From: Bactrocera neohumeralis
Lineage: Eukaryota; Arthropoda; Insecta; Diptera; Tephritidae
Assembly (NCBI RefSeq): GCF_024586455.1
Contig: NC_065920.1
Span: 74,144,215-74,208,214, forward strand
DNA length: 64,000 bases
Reading direction: 5' to 3'
The notes below the pieces were generated by a model. It had not been told where the DNA came from. It did no database searches and saw only the letters and a list, made by a program, of their open reading frames with translations. A program made the position numbers and the translations under genes. Positions 23,825-34,839 of the stretch are shown piece after piece (position 1 is the stretch's first letter; the number at the start of each line of letters is the position of its first letter).

Positions 23825-24045
23825 AGAGAGTGATTACATGAAAATTACCCGATACTATACCGGAAATTATACTAAAAATAAGAAAAAACATTAACTTTGA
23901 TTGCATCAACCCTTCTTTCAATATAATTCCCTTAATTATGGAGAAAAGACTAAAGAGTGATTAGATGAAAAATACCTAAAATTATTCGAAAAACAAGAAA
24001 AAATGTTAAAATTGATTGCACCGATCCTTCATGAATAAAAAATGT
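23825..24045 (-). repeat. Two successive Helentron-type 3' ends
   Basis: AGAGTGATTACATGAAAA-type sequence followed by AAGAAAAAACATTAAC and TTGATTGCATCAACCCTTC (about 23825-23920) is repeated in imperfect form at about 23953-24040. Read on the minus strand, each ends in TGCAATCAA...TTAA(C/T)(A/G)TTTTTTCTT, the 3' end style of the DINE-1-like family. Only the second is continuous with a full relic. Confidence 0.55.
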
Positions 24046-24332
24046 TGGTGTGAGAACTTGATTTTGATATAACAGTTTGTATGAGTAATGCAGATATATG
24101 CTAAAGTGATCCGATCTCAACACTTTCTTTGGAGTAAAGTTGCTTTGAACAATAATGAGTACCAATTATATACCATATATGTATATACACACTGACAGAC
24201 TGAGGTCAATGACTAAATCAGCTCAGCTTCTCGCACTGATCAATATATAAATATATAGTATATATTATAGGATCTCCTACGTTTCCTATTGGTTGTGGCA
24301 AACTTAATATACTCTGTTCAGGGTATAAAAAA
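23990..24332 (-). mobile_element. DINE-1-like Helentron relic, copy 4
   Basis: The minus strand begins at the imperfect palindrome TACTCTGTTCAGGGTA (24310-24325) and passes the ACGTTTCCTA and GACAGACTGAGGTC blocks. It keeps one degraded unit (CAGTTTGTATGAGTAATGCA near 24075) and ends near 23995 with the 3' terminal segment. It is shorter than copies 1 and 6 because most tandem units are gone. Confidence 0.7.
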
Positions 24333-24334
24333 AG

Positions 24335-25085
24335 ATATTTCCAGATATATTCAAATTTAATGTCAGCTTCATTACTTTCTAATGTTTACCAGAACCTCTA
24401 ACCAGTCGATACAAGTAGCTCCTCTGGTATTTCTCCATAAATTGTGGAGATGCTGAACTTTTCTGAAAAAATGTAGTCTTCGTTTGGAGAGCTCAAACCA
24501 AAGTTTCCTTTATGCTCGTAGAAACCTTTGGATCTACACGTTCTTTAGTTATTAACCTTGCATAATCCCCGAAGAAGTTAGTTGTGTTAGAAGTTTGAGT
24601 GGAGATAAGTTTCGAAGTTAGTGTAATGGAAAATGAGGTTTGTGGAGAGGTGTCAGGCTCTAATAAATTAATTTAGCCTTAAATATACAAAATATACATA
24701 CATAGACCCATAACGAATTTCTTCAAAAATGTTCAAAACCACTTTTCATAGGAAGAAATCTTGATTGAAGAAGTAGCTAGTTAAAAAATACACGGGACCA
24801 CACTGGAACTTATTCCAAAAATTAAATTAGCAGTCTTTGCTGACATGTTAGAAAGAGCTTAAATATATATATATATCTTTTTATAGTGGGAGAAAGCATC
24901 GAAATTAGAAGTGCGGAACTTTAGTTCCCTAAACTTTACATACTCTCAACTCATATATCATACGAACAGACGCTGTACTGTATATTCCTTAGTTTTGTCA
25001 TAATTAGAGCTGACGCTTTCCATTTACCAAAGAACTGACACATGAGTGCTGCCAAATTTTTCATCGAAAAATTATCGCCAAGTGA
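24335..25085. other. Non-coding DNA, no gene seen
   Basis: AT-rich and without a credible frame, RNA gene or transposon landmark. Confidence 0.5.
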
Positions 25086-25089
25086 AGTT

Positions 25090-25330
25090 TTTCACCTTTA
25101 ATTTACATTTGGATAAAACGAGGACAAAATACGCGCTCATAGTCTTCTATGCACTCTGTACACGTCGTTCAGTACGGACTAAGGCCGTGCTGGAATCAGA
25201 ACAGATAGTTTCTAAAGCATGTCCACTCAGTATTTGGGTTATGTGGAAGTCTAAGACCCCATGCTATCTATCTGTAAACGAATAGACGTCCGGGATTAGT
25301 CTGTGGGTTAGCTTCTCTTTTTTACTTCTT
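25090..25330 (-). mobile_element. Non-LTR retrotransposon C-terminal fragment
   Basis: The minus strand reads LTHRLIPDVYSF at 25276-25313, then HGVLDFHITQILSGHA at about 25211-25262. These match the conserved THRLIPDIxxW...HGExDFxLTQxLSGHG block that precedes the zinc knuckle in R1-type elements. The knuckle itself is eroded. One stop separates the two motifs. This is a different subfamily from the RNase H-bearing fragments elsewhere in the window. Confidence 0.7.
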
Positions 25331-25334
25331 CATA

Positions 25335-26790
25335 CGGCTCTGATAGCTGGTCCAACCGCGCGAATTTGTCTCCTGGATATCAATGGGCGACATACCAGCT
25401 AGTATATATATGAGACCTGGTCTAGGAAAAGCTGTTAAAAACAATCGTCAGTTTCCCGTTAACTCATTAATTCTTCTCCTTTTTTTTTGACACCTAAGCC
25501 CCCTTTCCGTAGACCAGGTCACATATACTATATATGATTTTAAGTACGACTATAATATTCATTATAGATATTGTAAATTCATCGTTCATTCAAAGCTCTT
25601 TTATAATCCCTCTTCTCTTCACTTTTAGCTGAGCCTGATAGCTCACTTAATATATAGGTTGCATGTACTGAAACATATTTACCAGTCTTGAAGATCGTAT
25701 TTAGTTTTCGGTTGACGAATTAGATTTTGAGTATTATCATCGGTAATAGCCAGATATGGAAGGATGGAGTCATATGTAGAAGTATGCGCAAGTGAGGTAA
25801 GTTCTCTGAGAGACATTCATTCTCAAAATTCTGTTTAATTCATTTTAACTAGCATTTTAGTCATTGTAAATAAAGCCGCGAACGTCTTTCGAAGTTTTGG
25901 GCTTTTGAATAGTCGTTCTCGTTAGACGGGGTTTCGGAGTTTTGCGAAATTTTACATAATAATTTAGAAAAAAAAGTTCTTAAAAATTCAGAAAACTTTG
26001 TCATTATCTTCACAAAAGCAAAATGTTCCGGTTTAAAAATTTGCTGTTAGTTTCCCAAAGAAAAAAAATGTATTTTATTTTTTAATATTAACCCAAGCAT
26101 CATATAATTTGTACCACTGTCCGTTATGTATTTAGCTGCGTATTCCGCACATCGACAGCAAAAAGCACTCTTCAAATTATAAATGTTTGTGTTATTTTTG
26201 TTATCATTTGCAGTTAATACGTTTTAAGTGGTGACCGTTATAATTTCGATTGTTATGGTTCTCGCGTGTGTTTTGTTTTCAAAATTTTGATGTTTTATTT
26301 TTTTAGAGATTTGCATAATGAAGACATAGAAGCACATATCCCGTGTATAAAGCATATTAAAATAAATATTTTCTAATTTCATTATTAAAATGTTAATAGT
26401 TGAAAGCTTCCGTTAATCATTGGCGGAGTCAATAAACTTTTTGTAGCGCCATTTAAACGGTATAAATGCTAGGGTATGAGCAAGCACAAAGTATTTAAAA
26501 TAAAAAATTTAATAGTATATTTAAAAATTTAGAAAGGAAATTTTTTCTCTATTGATCTCTTTCTATCGAACTAAAAATAAAAACACGATTGTCTATGATT
26601 AAATATGACAAATATTCAAGATCGAAAATATACGCCTTCGCACTCAAATTGCATCAATTCTTATCTTTGTTTCGTGGATGTTATCATTTCATCAATTAAG
26701 TTATTATTTCTAACATCACGCAACATCTTCACTTCGATGCCGATAAACTTCTAAATTTCAATGAAGTTCATTTTCTCAGAATTCACTCAT
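25335..26790. other. Non-coding DNA upstream of the tRNA gene
   Basis: AT-rich sequence with no recognised gene or transposon. It ends in the 5' flank of the tRNA-Thr gene. Confidence 0.5.
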
Positions 26791-26797
26791 TTTAAGC

Positions 26798-26869
26798 GCC
26801 TCTTTAGCTCAGTGGTAGAGCACTGGTCTTGTAAACCAGGGGTCGTGAGTTCAATCCTCACAGGAGGCA
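26798..26869 (+). tRNA. tRNA-Thr (anticodon UGU)
   Basis: A complete 72-nt tRNA cloverleaf. The acceptor arm GCCTCTT pairs with AGGAGGC (one G-T wobble), with discriminator A at 26869. The anticodon stem CTGGT/ACCAG encloses loop CTTGTAA, giving anticodon TGT at 26830-26832, which reads ACA threonine codons. The T arm is GTGAG/CTCAC around TTCAATC. The RNA polymerase III A box (TAGCTCAGTGG, 26805-26815) and B box (AGTTCAATCC, 26848-26857) are intact. No CCA is encoded, as expected in a eukaryote, and there is no intron. A T6 tract follows 16 nt downstream. All stems pair, so it looks functional, although it stands alone among transposon debris. Confidence 0.97.
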
Positions 26870-26884
26870 CAACTAACGGTAAAC

Positions 26885-26890
26885 TTTTTT
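26885..26890 (+). terminator. RNA polymerase III terminator of the tRNA-Thr gene
   Basis: A run of six T residues 16 nt after the tRNA 3' end, the standard signal for polymerase III release. Confidence 0.85.
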
Positions 26891-26954
26891 AGATATTATT
26901 AACAATCATTTATTTTTTATCGGGAGCTCTCAAACAACTCTTCTTTGAGATTGC

Positions 26955-27165
26955 TAGATCTATGCTTTCATGCTAGCGGAAATGGCCGTCATCAAGGTAG
27001 GCCCAAATGTACTTTTTCGAAGTGCAGCTTCTATTAGGAAGGTATGCAACCACTCCGATAGAAGAGCTGCTTTGCAGGCCTCGAGCTCGGTGACAGTGAA
27101 CTGAAAGTTAGTCAAGGAGTGTATGACCGCAGTAGCAGTGGCATCAAGCTACTTTCACATTCAAC
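26955..27165 (+). mobile_element. Non-LTR RNase H fragment
   Basis: Plus-strand frame near 26970 reads AEMAVIKVGPNVLFRSAASI, RKVCNHSDRRAALQASSSVT and KLVKECMTAVAVAS. These are the FQAE helix and HSD strand of the retroelement RNase H fold, with the Glu and second Asp kept. The start (TDGS strand) and the end (WVPGH) are missing. It belongs to the same family as 35530-36131 and 47925-48260. It lies upstream of an RT fragment, the reverse of the order in one element, so two insertions abut here. Confidence 0.75.
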
Positions 27166-27840
27166 TTGTCTGAGTACCTGGCCACAAGCGAAATCCGAAA
27201 GAAAATAAACTTGGAAAAAAAGACACCTTTACCCGAATTCCTTCAGGGGTTGCGAAAGCCTTCTACTTGGTCAGAAGCTAGACAGAAGCTTACGCAGGGT
27301 ATGTGGTCGGATAGGCAGTACGGGTTCGGGAAAGGACGCAGTATAAAGAATGCATGGTTTTATGATCAGAATGTCGTTAGGGAGAATATCAAGAAATATG
27401 TCCTTGGCATATTTGTTGGAATCAAGGGGACGTTTGATTACCTGGGATCGAGTGGTGCAACGGATGGATGAGCTTGGCTGTCCGGAAATTACGCTTTGGC
27501 GGAGTTATTTATTCTTTCGTACAGAAAGGCCTCTCATGTCGGCATGAATGGGAGTATGGAGATTGAAGTTGAGTGTGGCTGCCTCCCATATGTGGTCCAT
27601 ATATTTGGAACCTTATGATGGACACTCTGCTTGGGCAGTTCGAGCCACTCTGTAGGTGTTGTGCGTATGCGGATGACCTTCTTCTTATTGTCGAAGACCG
27701 TTCACGGACTGAGCTAGAGCGAACGGGAGGACAATCTTAGAGATTGTGAATACCTGGGGTGTAGGTGTGGGGTCAGCATAAGATATGTGACGCAAGTCAA
27801 ATGGCTGACCATGAGTGAAAGGATGCGTTTTAATAAGATA
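27166..27840 (+). mobile_element. R1-like reverse transcriptase fragment with YADD box
   Basis: Frames give SDRQYGFGKGRSIKNAWF, KYVLGIFVGIKGTFDYL, MDELGCPEITLWRSY, IWNLMMDTLLGQ and then CAYADDLLLIVEDRSRTELE, with YADD at 27666-27677. They continue to IRYVTQVKW and TMSERMRF. This is the palm of an R1-clade reverse transcriptase; the usual DFKGAFD palm motif has become GIKGTFD, losing one catalytic Asp, while both Asp of YADD are intact. Frameshifts lie near 27430 and 27545. Endonuclease, fingers and the C-terminal part are missing. Confidence 0.85.
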
Positions 27841-27844
27841 ATAA

Positions 27845-27897
27845 AAAAACAAGTTTTTGAAACCCGTAAACCCATCTAACACCTTAATATGGTTGTT
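27845..27897 (+). repeat. Short dispersed repeat end
   Basis: TTTTTGAAACCCGTAAACCC followed by ATCTAACACCTTAA is nearly identical to 49246-49283. It abuts the point where the RT fragment stops. It appears to be the end of a non-coding repeat inserted there, or shared by two elements. Confidence 0.6.
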
Positions 27898-27899
27898 CC

Positions 27900-29265
27900 G
27901 TGGGAGAGTCTTAACTTGGGAGTTCAGAGTGAGTAAATATTGATTTTTATATAATTGACGAGGTTTAAAAACATATTTTTAAAGTCATTCAGTGTAAAAA
28001 GATTTGAAAGTAAAATTTAAATAAGAAATACTTTTCAAATGATGATATATTATTGCTGTAATATTTTTAAGAGTTCAGATCCATTACCTCTGAGTTAACT
28101 AAATCAAGTTCACTTTTGCAAATTATAACCAAAATCATAAAATATTTTTATCTTTTTTTATATCCATATTTTTTAAACTACCGTCGTTGTTTTGATTTAT
28201 TTTGCATTTCAATTTGCCATACACCATATTCACGCTTTCGTGTTCATGTGAGTTCATTGACCAGATGGTTTATTGTCCGTCGGTCGTAGAATGACTGCAC
28301 GTTCGCTGATAGAAATCTCTAATTAAAATTTGTAATTGTTTCTTTTTTATTTGCGAAACTGTGCAAAATAGAGATTTATGGTTTGCATTGCAAAAATCTG
28401 CTGTGTTTCAGTGTGTTTATATTCAATTTAACAAGCTGATATAAAAGTAGGCAGGTGTTGGCAATAATTAAAAATACAACCATGAATTGCAAAAAATCAG
28501 AATATTAGCTTTTAATTAGTATACATACTTTATACCTAACTTGTGAACTTGGAAAGATTAGAGCATTGTGCAGGTATTTGAAGCTAAGCTAACCTCTCTG
28601 GGATCCATTCTTGATAGAAAGGCTATATGATGAGGCAGTTGCTGAAAGTCTCAGGTCTGTTTGCCATCTAGAATATTCATCGATTGAAAAATCATAAATC
28701 CATAGAAACATTATTTCAACTCACTATTGTTTAGGCCACTGCGCTGGTGATCTCTTCACTGTGAGGTATAAGTGCAGAGAGGAAACATTGGAGGAAAACT
28801 GTAAGTTTTTTACCCTTGTAGCTATACGTATAAGTCCATTATCTGGAACTATGAGTTCAAGTTTTAGAAATGGCTGCCAGTAAAGTAGCAGTAGAAATAT
28901 TGCTCCGAATTACGGCAACTTCTAAAAGGTGAGCCTTCATTCTGAGACCATCCGAGCATTCTAGAAAAGTTCATGAGTGTTTAGTCTATTAAATATTGCA
29001 TCAACCTGTCCCGCAACTAATTCTTATGCATAACTTATTAGTATAACTTGACTTGGCAGTTTCGTCTCGTCGTTTGCGAACGACTTAGCTTCGCTGGACG
29101 GCCCAGTTAACCGCAAGCTCTGGTCAAACGCCAGTACTTCTGCGACCGGAAAGACTTTCCTGCGGATTATTCAAAACTATTCGCCTTAGCAGAAGCTCAG
29201 TTAATTCTTGTGTATTTAGATCTATCCTCAGAAGATTTTACTACTACAAAAAGCTTATATATAAA
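27900..29265. other. Non-coding DNA, no gene seen
   Basis: 27900-28560 is plain AT-rich DNA. 28560-29265 is less AT-rich and might hold eroded upstream parts of the non-LTR copy that follows, but no motif is convincing. Confidence 0.4.
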
Positions 29266-29269
29266 CCTC

Positions 29270-30445
29270 CAAGTAGGATTGCCGTCTTAAAATACTCTTT
29301 ACGGAAGCTACAAAATCGAGGCATGGAAACTCCCGAGGCTCAACGGGGCTGAGGTAGTAATTAAGAAGCATACCAAATACCCGGAAGTAATTTTGGATAG
29401 CAAACTGAAGTGAAAACTCAATGTGGAGAAAAAAGTGGAAAAGAAGATGCAAGGATGTACATGGAGCCGATCGCCTGACCTCATGAATTGGTGTTGTTGT
29501 TGTACCAGCAGAAAAAATCTTGAAGTAATTTCGAGGCATGGTCCGTTCCGTTTAGTCAGACCCGACTATCGTGGGAATGGCTCATGAATTCATATTACAT
29601 AGCGGTAGTCTAGTCAATCTTGCTGTGAGGTGCTTTGCTGTGGTGAATCAGTGTCAGAAAAAACTCCTATCGGAAACCGTTGGAGCAGATACTTGCTATT
29701 CTCTGCGTAAAGGGAGCACTAAAAAACTCCAATGGCTTTTTTAGAAAGGTTATTCAACCTACCATCAATCGAAATTGCACTGGAGAGCTCGGTAGCAAAA
29801 TCACTTGCAAATTGGTAGCGTTAGATGAATTCTGCACAAGGACGTCTGGGCAGAGATGAATAAGCAGGGGGTTAGCAGATAAAACAGATCACATAATCTC
29901 ACCCTTTATTTGGGAGAGATGGCTTCAAGTCGCACTAAAAGATGATCAGAGATTGATCTCAGGCGACCAGGTCTGTTTCAAGCTTACGGAATACTGCAAA
30001 GACTTCCTGGCAGAAGCAGTAGATGTAACGGCTGCATATATACGGGATTCAGGGTCGCAAAGGTACTACGGGAAACGAAAGAGTTGATTTGATTGCCAAA
30101 AGTGTCATCAGCCTGGAACGCCGTAGAGGCATGCAGGATCGCAAAGATCATTTGCAAGGGAGTGGAAGGAAAATACGTAAGCTTTCTGCTCAAATGGTCT
30201 CGGTAGGAAGGTTGGCCTAGTAATGGGCATTATTAGCGATGGCACATGTAGAGAGTGCAGGGAAGTAGGCATAAGTGAATACATAATTTGCTTCGGTCGG
30301 GCCTTATCTAGAACTCGGCTTAGATGCCTAAGAGTTTCACAGCTCGAGAGTCTAAATCGAATATCAAAATTCGATATGAAGTCGCTTTTAAAGTTCGGAA
30401 AAATTGTTGACGTCCTATATGACGATATGATAGCCGGCCAGTAAA
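29270..30445 (+). mobile_element. Non-LTR retrotransposon fragment, thumb to zinc-knuckle tail
   Basis: Around 29310-29450 frames read KLPRLNGAEVVIKKHTKYPE, VILDSKLK and KLNVEKKVEKKM, the segment after the RT palm in I/R1/Jockey-group elements (usually KYLGVILDSKLNWK.N). A diverged middle follows, with CFKLTEYCKDF-type strings. The end at 30215-30444 reads GLVMGIISDGTCRECREVGI and FGRALSRTRLRCLRV, the CxxC tail with the later His/Cys lost. Numerous stops and shifts occur. The copy includes a TTGTTGTTGTTG insertion near 29492. Confidence 0.65.
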
Positions 30446-30449
30446 ACTT

Positions 30450-32335
30450 AATCTAGATCTATCCTCTGGAATTTTAGTTACCACAAAATATTTGTCTATA
30501 AATGTCGTCTTGAAAATCAGTCTTAAGATCTAACTTATTCAGTAAAATTGGGCCAGAATTTACTTTAAGCGACGAAAGTAGATTAAATAAGGATTTTGTT
30601 TGGGTTTGATCATTATCACCAAACAATTTTGTAGCAACTTTGACCAACGTGTAGGTCAGAAAAAGTTTCGAAGGGCTTTACTAGTAAATAATATCCTCTT
30701 CTGTTTATAATTTTTAGTGAAAATGTATAAATTTGGCTGTATACTAGATAAATGCTAACCAACCCTTAAGCTTAATTACAGAACTTGAAGCTTTCACTGA
30801 AAGTTCATTTTATTCAATTCAAAACGGGCAATCTTAAGCTGAACACAGAGAATACTTATTAAAGCGCATATTGTAAGCTTCCATAAAACGTAAAAGCACT
30901 ATAAATCACTTGAAGCTTTCATCGAAAATTCATTTCACACCAACAAAGGGCAAAGCGCCTGCAGAAACCATTACTCAATTTATTTATAAGCTTTTAATCT
31001 GCACCGCAGTTGGCGACACACATTCACATATATTTGTGGGTGAATGTACACCTTCGAGCGCGCAATATTTATTTTCCACCCGCATTTCCGTTGCAGCCAT
31101 TTGTCATTTGTCAACGTCAAGGCGCGTTATGACAAAACTTACGGGGAAACTCTCAAATTTCGCGAGAATCGCGCGGGTATCGCGTGAAAACAAAGAAGAA
31201 ATCAGTGGTGAAAACTTAAATATTTCCGAAGAAGCAGTTTTCTGTTTGTTGTTTTTCACTTGCAATTTTCGCTTTGTTCTCTCAGCAATAATTGTCAGCA
31301 TTTTAAATAATTGCCTGTTGCTTAATATGACCATTTCATAGCATTAATGTATATATGTGAGTATGTTTGTAGTAAATGTCTGTTTATAAAATTAAATACA
31401 CATTTAATGATGACAAATTCGTGTGCTTTTATTAGCCACCAAATTGGCGAAGTGAAATTTTTGGCGGACACGCGAACTCGCTGTGAACGCACGAGATTCA
31501 CCTGGGCCCCCACGCGAGCGCGTTGATTGAGTCATGGAATTCAGATTTCATTGTTTGCGGTAATTTTCAGATGTCAGAATTTTTATTTTACTTTTTTTAT
31601 GTTTTCATTATTTTGTTTTCGTTTTTGTTTTAATTCATTTTTTTTCTTGGTCAATACTCTGCGCCTTTTGGGGTAAAACAACTGTTAAATGCTTAATCAT
31701 ATTTCTTTTCCGCAAATTTAATTTGGAAATTAAGCGAACTTTTGATGAACTGCGTGCAAGTATGTAAGCGGCAAAAAATAACAAAAAAAAACAAACAAAA
31801 GGTAAATAAAAGAAAATTTACAACAAAAAGAAAACCACAAAAGTGACAAAATGGAAAAATCAACAGCAGCCACAATTCAATTAAAGCGCTCGTTAATGGG
31901 CAAATGCTGCTATTGCTTTGTTGTTGCTGGTTTTTTCTTTAAACTTTTCTTCAGCTACGTTTTTGTGGCTATTTATTTCCTCTCGTTTTTATTGTTTATT
32001 CATACTCACTTCTTAAATTGCCGTTGTTACGTTAATTAAAACTTAACAGAAGTAATTTGGGTCAGACGAATATAAAAATGTAACTTCGAATACTAGCAAG
32101 CCCAGTAGGAAATTTTTTGGTACACAAAGTTTGTGGTTTGAATTTATGTAGAGAGAGGCTTCCATTTTTTTTTTAATTTTTGGGAGCATAAATATTAATT
32201 TTGATGCACTATCGTAGGACCTTATAATCTTGCTATCCCGTTTCATCATTTCACTCAACCCCCTTATGGAACAATTTGTACCCGATATGATTTTTATGCA
32301 CAGACATTCAAGGTTTGGTGCCTAAATAATTATTC
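30450..32335. other. Non-coding DNA, no gene assigned
   Basis: A 143-codon plus frame at 30910-31341 and its minus-strand shadow have mixed but unrecognised composition. No splice or start context supports them. 31560-32010 is T-rich then A-rich low-complexity DNA. Confidence 0.45.
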
Positions 32336-32639
32336 GCAATAATAATAATGAATAATAAAAATCTTTCGAGTCCCGAAAACTCTCCGAACATTTCGGCATT
32401 TTCTACAACATGCAAAAATGTACGTCAAATAACATAAAGCAAGCATGTCCAATGCATTTTAAGAATCCCGAATTTTCGGGATTGAAAAATATCACTTTCG
32501 GGACTCCGAAAATTTCCGGGATTCTTCTTTTTATTATTGTAAAAAGTGTCGTAGAAAAATAAAGGCTGAGTCATAATAATAATGCATAATAACATTTTCG
32601 TGCTCCCGAAAATTTTCGGAACATTTCGTTATTTGCTAT

Positions 32640-33100
32640 AACAAGCGCAATTATTTTGTAACTGGTTTGTGATAGAGCCCGGCAGTGGAAGACAGTATCT
32701 ATTATAAGGGAAGCCCTGTGGCTTCTAGCCACTAAGCCTAGCTTTGTCAACTCGTCTGCTTTTTCGTTGCTAAAAATGTTGCTATGACTGGGACCGCAAT
32801 TATAGTCAAGCCGAATTGACCGGATAGCCTTCTTGCAATTGTTTACTACGCTGGAATTAATCGTTATCAGTGTGCATGGTTGCTTTCTGTATCCTCCGGT
32901 AGTTATTCAATAGAACTCCACAGACCTGCTCTATACTTCGTACTTCCGCTTGGAAAATGGTCGGTGAGTTTCGTAGACGAATATAAAGAGAGATGTCAAA
33001 ATAATTTGAGTATACCCTTGTCCCTACATTTTGGACGCGTCGGTAAGTTAGCGTTACAATTCTTGGGAAAATATAGTGACATTTACTTAGGTTTTTCGGT
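32640..33100 (-). mobile_element. Non-LTR RNase H fragment
   Basis: Minus frame reads VYSNYFDISLYIRLRNSPTI then FQAEVRSIEQVC, LLNNYRRIQKATMHTDND and, after a shift, SNEKADELTKLGL-like sequence near 32760. These are the RNase H strand order FQAE, HTD and NEKADEL, so three of the acidic active-site positions can be traced. It is a different subfamily from the 35530 copy (NYRRIQKATMHTD). It sits inside palindrome-repeat cluster 1 and probably inserted into it. Confidence 0.75.
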
Positions 33101-33267
33101 TTCAATCAGAACTTGCTGCTAGATTCCAAGTAAGCACATCTATGGGGTGTTGAATATACCGCTTCGTTAAGACATGAATTAATAGCCCCGTTAACCATTT
33201 ATAACGGCCGTATACTAAACACATATCACTTAAGGAAAACCAAGATGGAACTCTGTAAGAAGGAGAC

Positions 33268-33402
33268 TGACATACATACATACATACATAGTATGTATTC
33301 ATATTATTCTTCCTTATTTTTGTAAAAAGTTGTTTCAGTGAATATCTCGTAGAAAGATATACATATGTACATATGTATGTATGTACATACATATATGTAT
33401 AT
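33268..33402. repeat. ATAC/TATG tetranucleotide repeats
   Basis: ACATACATACATACATA at about 33270-33288 and ATGTATGTATGTACATACAT at about 33373-33393, with TATG variants between. This is simple sequence typical of fly intergenic DNA. Confidence 0.8.
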
Positions 33403-33594
33403 AATGAGTCAAAGTTTAAAAATTAATAATACTACTTTTGGGATCCCGACAACTTTTAAATTCAATTGATATTATCCTCTAACAAGCTTTAATGTATGTA
33501 AAGTAGTATAAAGCAAGCAATTTCAGAATCCCGAATTGTCGGGATTGAAAAAAATTTCGGGATTCCGCAAATTTTTGGAATTTTATTCAGGAAA

Positions 33595-34430
33595 ACACAA
33601 ACACGATTGTGCTTGCGCGGAATAATAAGAAATTGCACTGGTCAAATAAAAAAAAAACTTGATTCAACTGAAACCGACTTTGACGTTTCGAATGGTATTT
33701 TACAAAATTTATATTTTTAAAAATGTTGAACTTGACATCTCTGACTAATTTAAATATTATCGATTTCATTTAATTTTATGGATATTCATATATTTGGAAA
33801 AATATAGAAGTATTACTCATTGATTTTTTTTTTGCAATGAATTTCCTATTGGGTCGTATTCCATAACCCTACCTGAATCAGTTTTCATAGTTACATACTT
33901 AAATATACAGACACAAATGTATCATTTGTGTGTATGTATGTATACATATTTGAGTGCATAAGTACCATTCATATGCAGAAGTACATAGTACTTTGGACCT
34001 CCATGCAATTGCTGTACTTCGCACTCGCTCATTCACTCGTCCATTCATCAAAACTCACATTAAAGCGCAAATTACCCAAATTAACTGTTAAGAGAGTTAA
34101 AAGATAATAAAACTGCAGCGAATTCGTGCAGAAAAACGCGAAAGCGGCAAGTAAAGCCAGAAGGACCATCGGCAAGAAAGAGGGTGTTGATATTGTTTGT
34201 GTAAGCTGTTGAAGGCTTGATGCGTGTTTAGTTGTTAACACAGCGACATGATGCTTGTGTGGAAAGTGAAAATGCTGGTCAGTATGTAAGGAAATAAGAA
34301 TATGGAAGATATTAATTAAAGATAATTAATTAAAAATTAAACATTTTGAAGAATAACGATCATTCTCAGTTGAGTGACTATGAATTTTCATTGCGATTAA
34401 CAGTAAATGAGCCGTCCTCGGGTTATCGGT
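33595..34430. other. Non-coding DNA, no gene seen
   Basis: AT-rich with short TATG runs at 33930-33950. No credible frame or RNA gene. Confidence 0.5.
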
Positions 34431-34436
34431 ACCATA

Positions 34437-34790
34437 TCCGGCCCTCCCTTTGACGTTATTAGAACTTCATCGTTTTTATGTGGCTATTTCTGCAGAATTT
34501 AACCCTATTCTTCTCGTCACCACTAATGATCACTTTGATGAATGTAGGATCCTCAGGTATGTCGTCAAGCATCTATTTTCGCGAGCTATACTCGACGTCT
34601 ATTTTGCAAAAGACTCAAGAATTTTGGAATGGCTCCAGCATTAACAGACTTCATATTCAAAACATTAACCAAAATGTGTTAAGTCGATCCATAAGAGATC
34701 TTGAGATCCTCTGCTATCTTTCCGATGCCAACACGATGAATTTCAACCACTGTTTCTTTAACTTGGACTAGTTCGTGATGCCGAAAATTT
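34437..34790 (-). mobile_element. Mariner relic, N-terminal half
   Basis: Minus-strand translation reads VQVKETVVEIHRVGIGKIAE, DLKISYGST, HILVNVLNMKSVNAGAIPKF, LSLLQNRRRV and, after shifts, DPTFIKVIISGDEK. These are the helix-turn-helix region, the linker and the block holding the first catalytic Asp (GDE). It looks closest to the lineage of the 20984-22254 element. Sequence after GDEK is lost, and the whole C-terminal catalytic core is absent. Confidence 0.8.
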
Positions 34791-34839
34791 AAAAACCGAC
34801 GTCTAAAAGATCAAGATTGGCAAATTTGATATTAGAAAA

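Larger units (their letters stand above)
32340..33590. repeat. Palindrome-core repeat, cluster 1
   Basis: Near-palindromic segments recur: AATCCCGAATTTTCGGGATT (32464-32483), TTCGGGACTCCGAAAATTTC (from 32497), CCCGAAAATTTTCGG (about 32625), TTGGGATCCCGAC (about 33438) and AATCCCGAATTGTCGGGATT (about 33526). They are separated by AT-rich DNA. The cluster is split by a minus-strand RNase H fragment (32640-33100). There is no coding content. See the main array at 37720-39480. Confidence 0.7.

Noticed and set aside
25680..25800. Possible exon ending at a GTAAGT donor near 25796
   Set aside because: Every phase long enough to matter has stops, and no acceptable acceptor lies upstream.
30910..31341. 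143-codon plus frame
   Set aside because: No domain recognised, an opposite-strand frame overlaps it, and the hydrophobic end arises from T-rich DNA.
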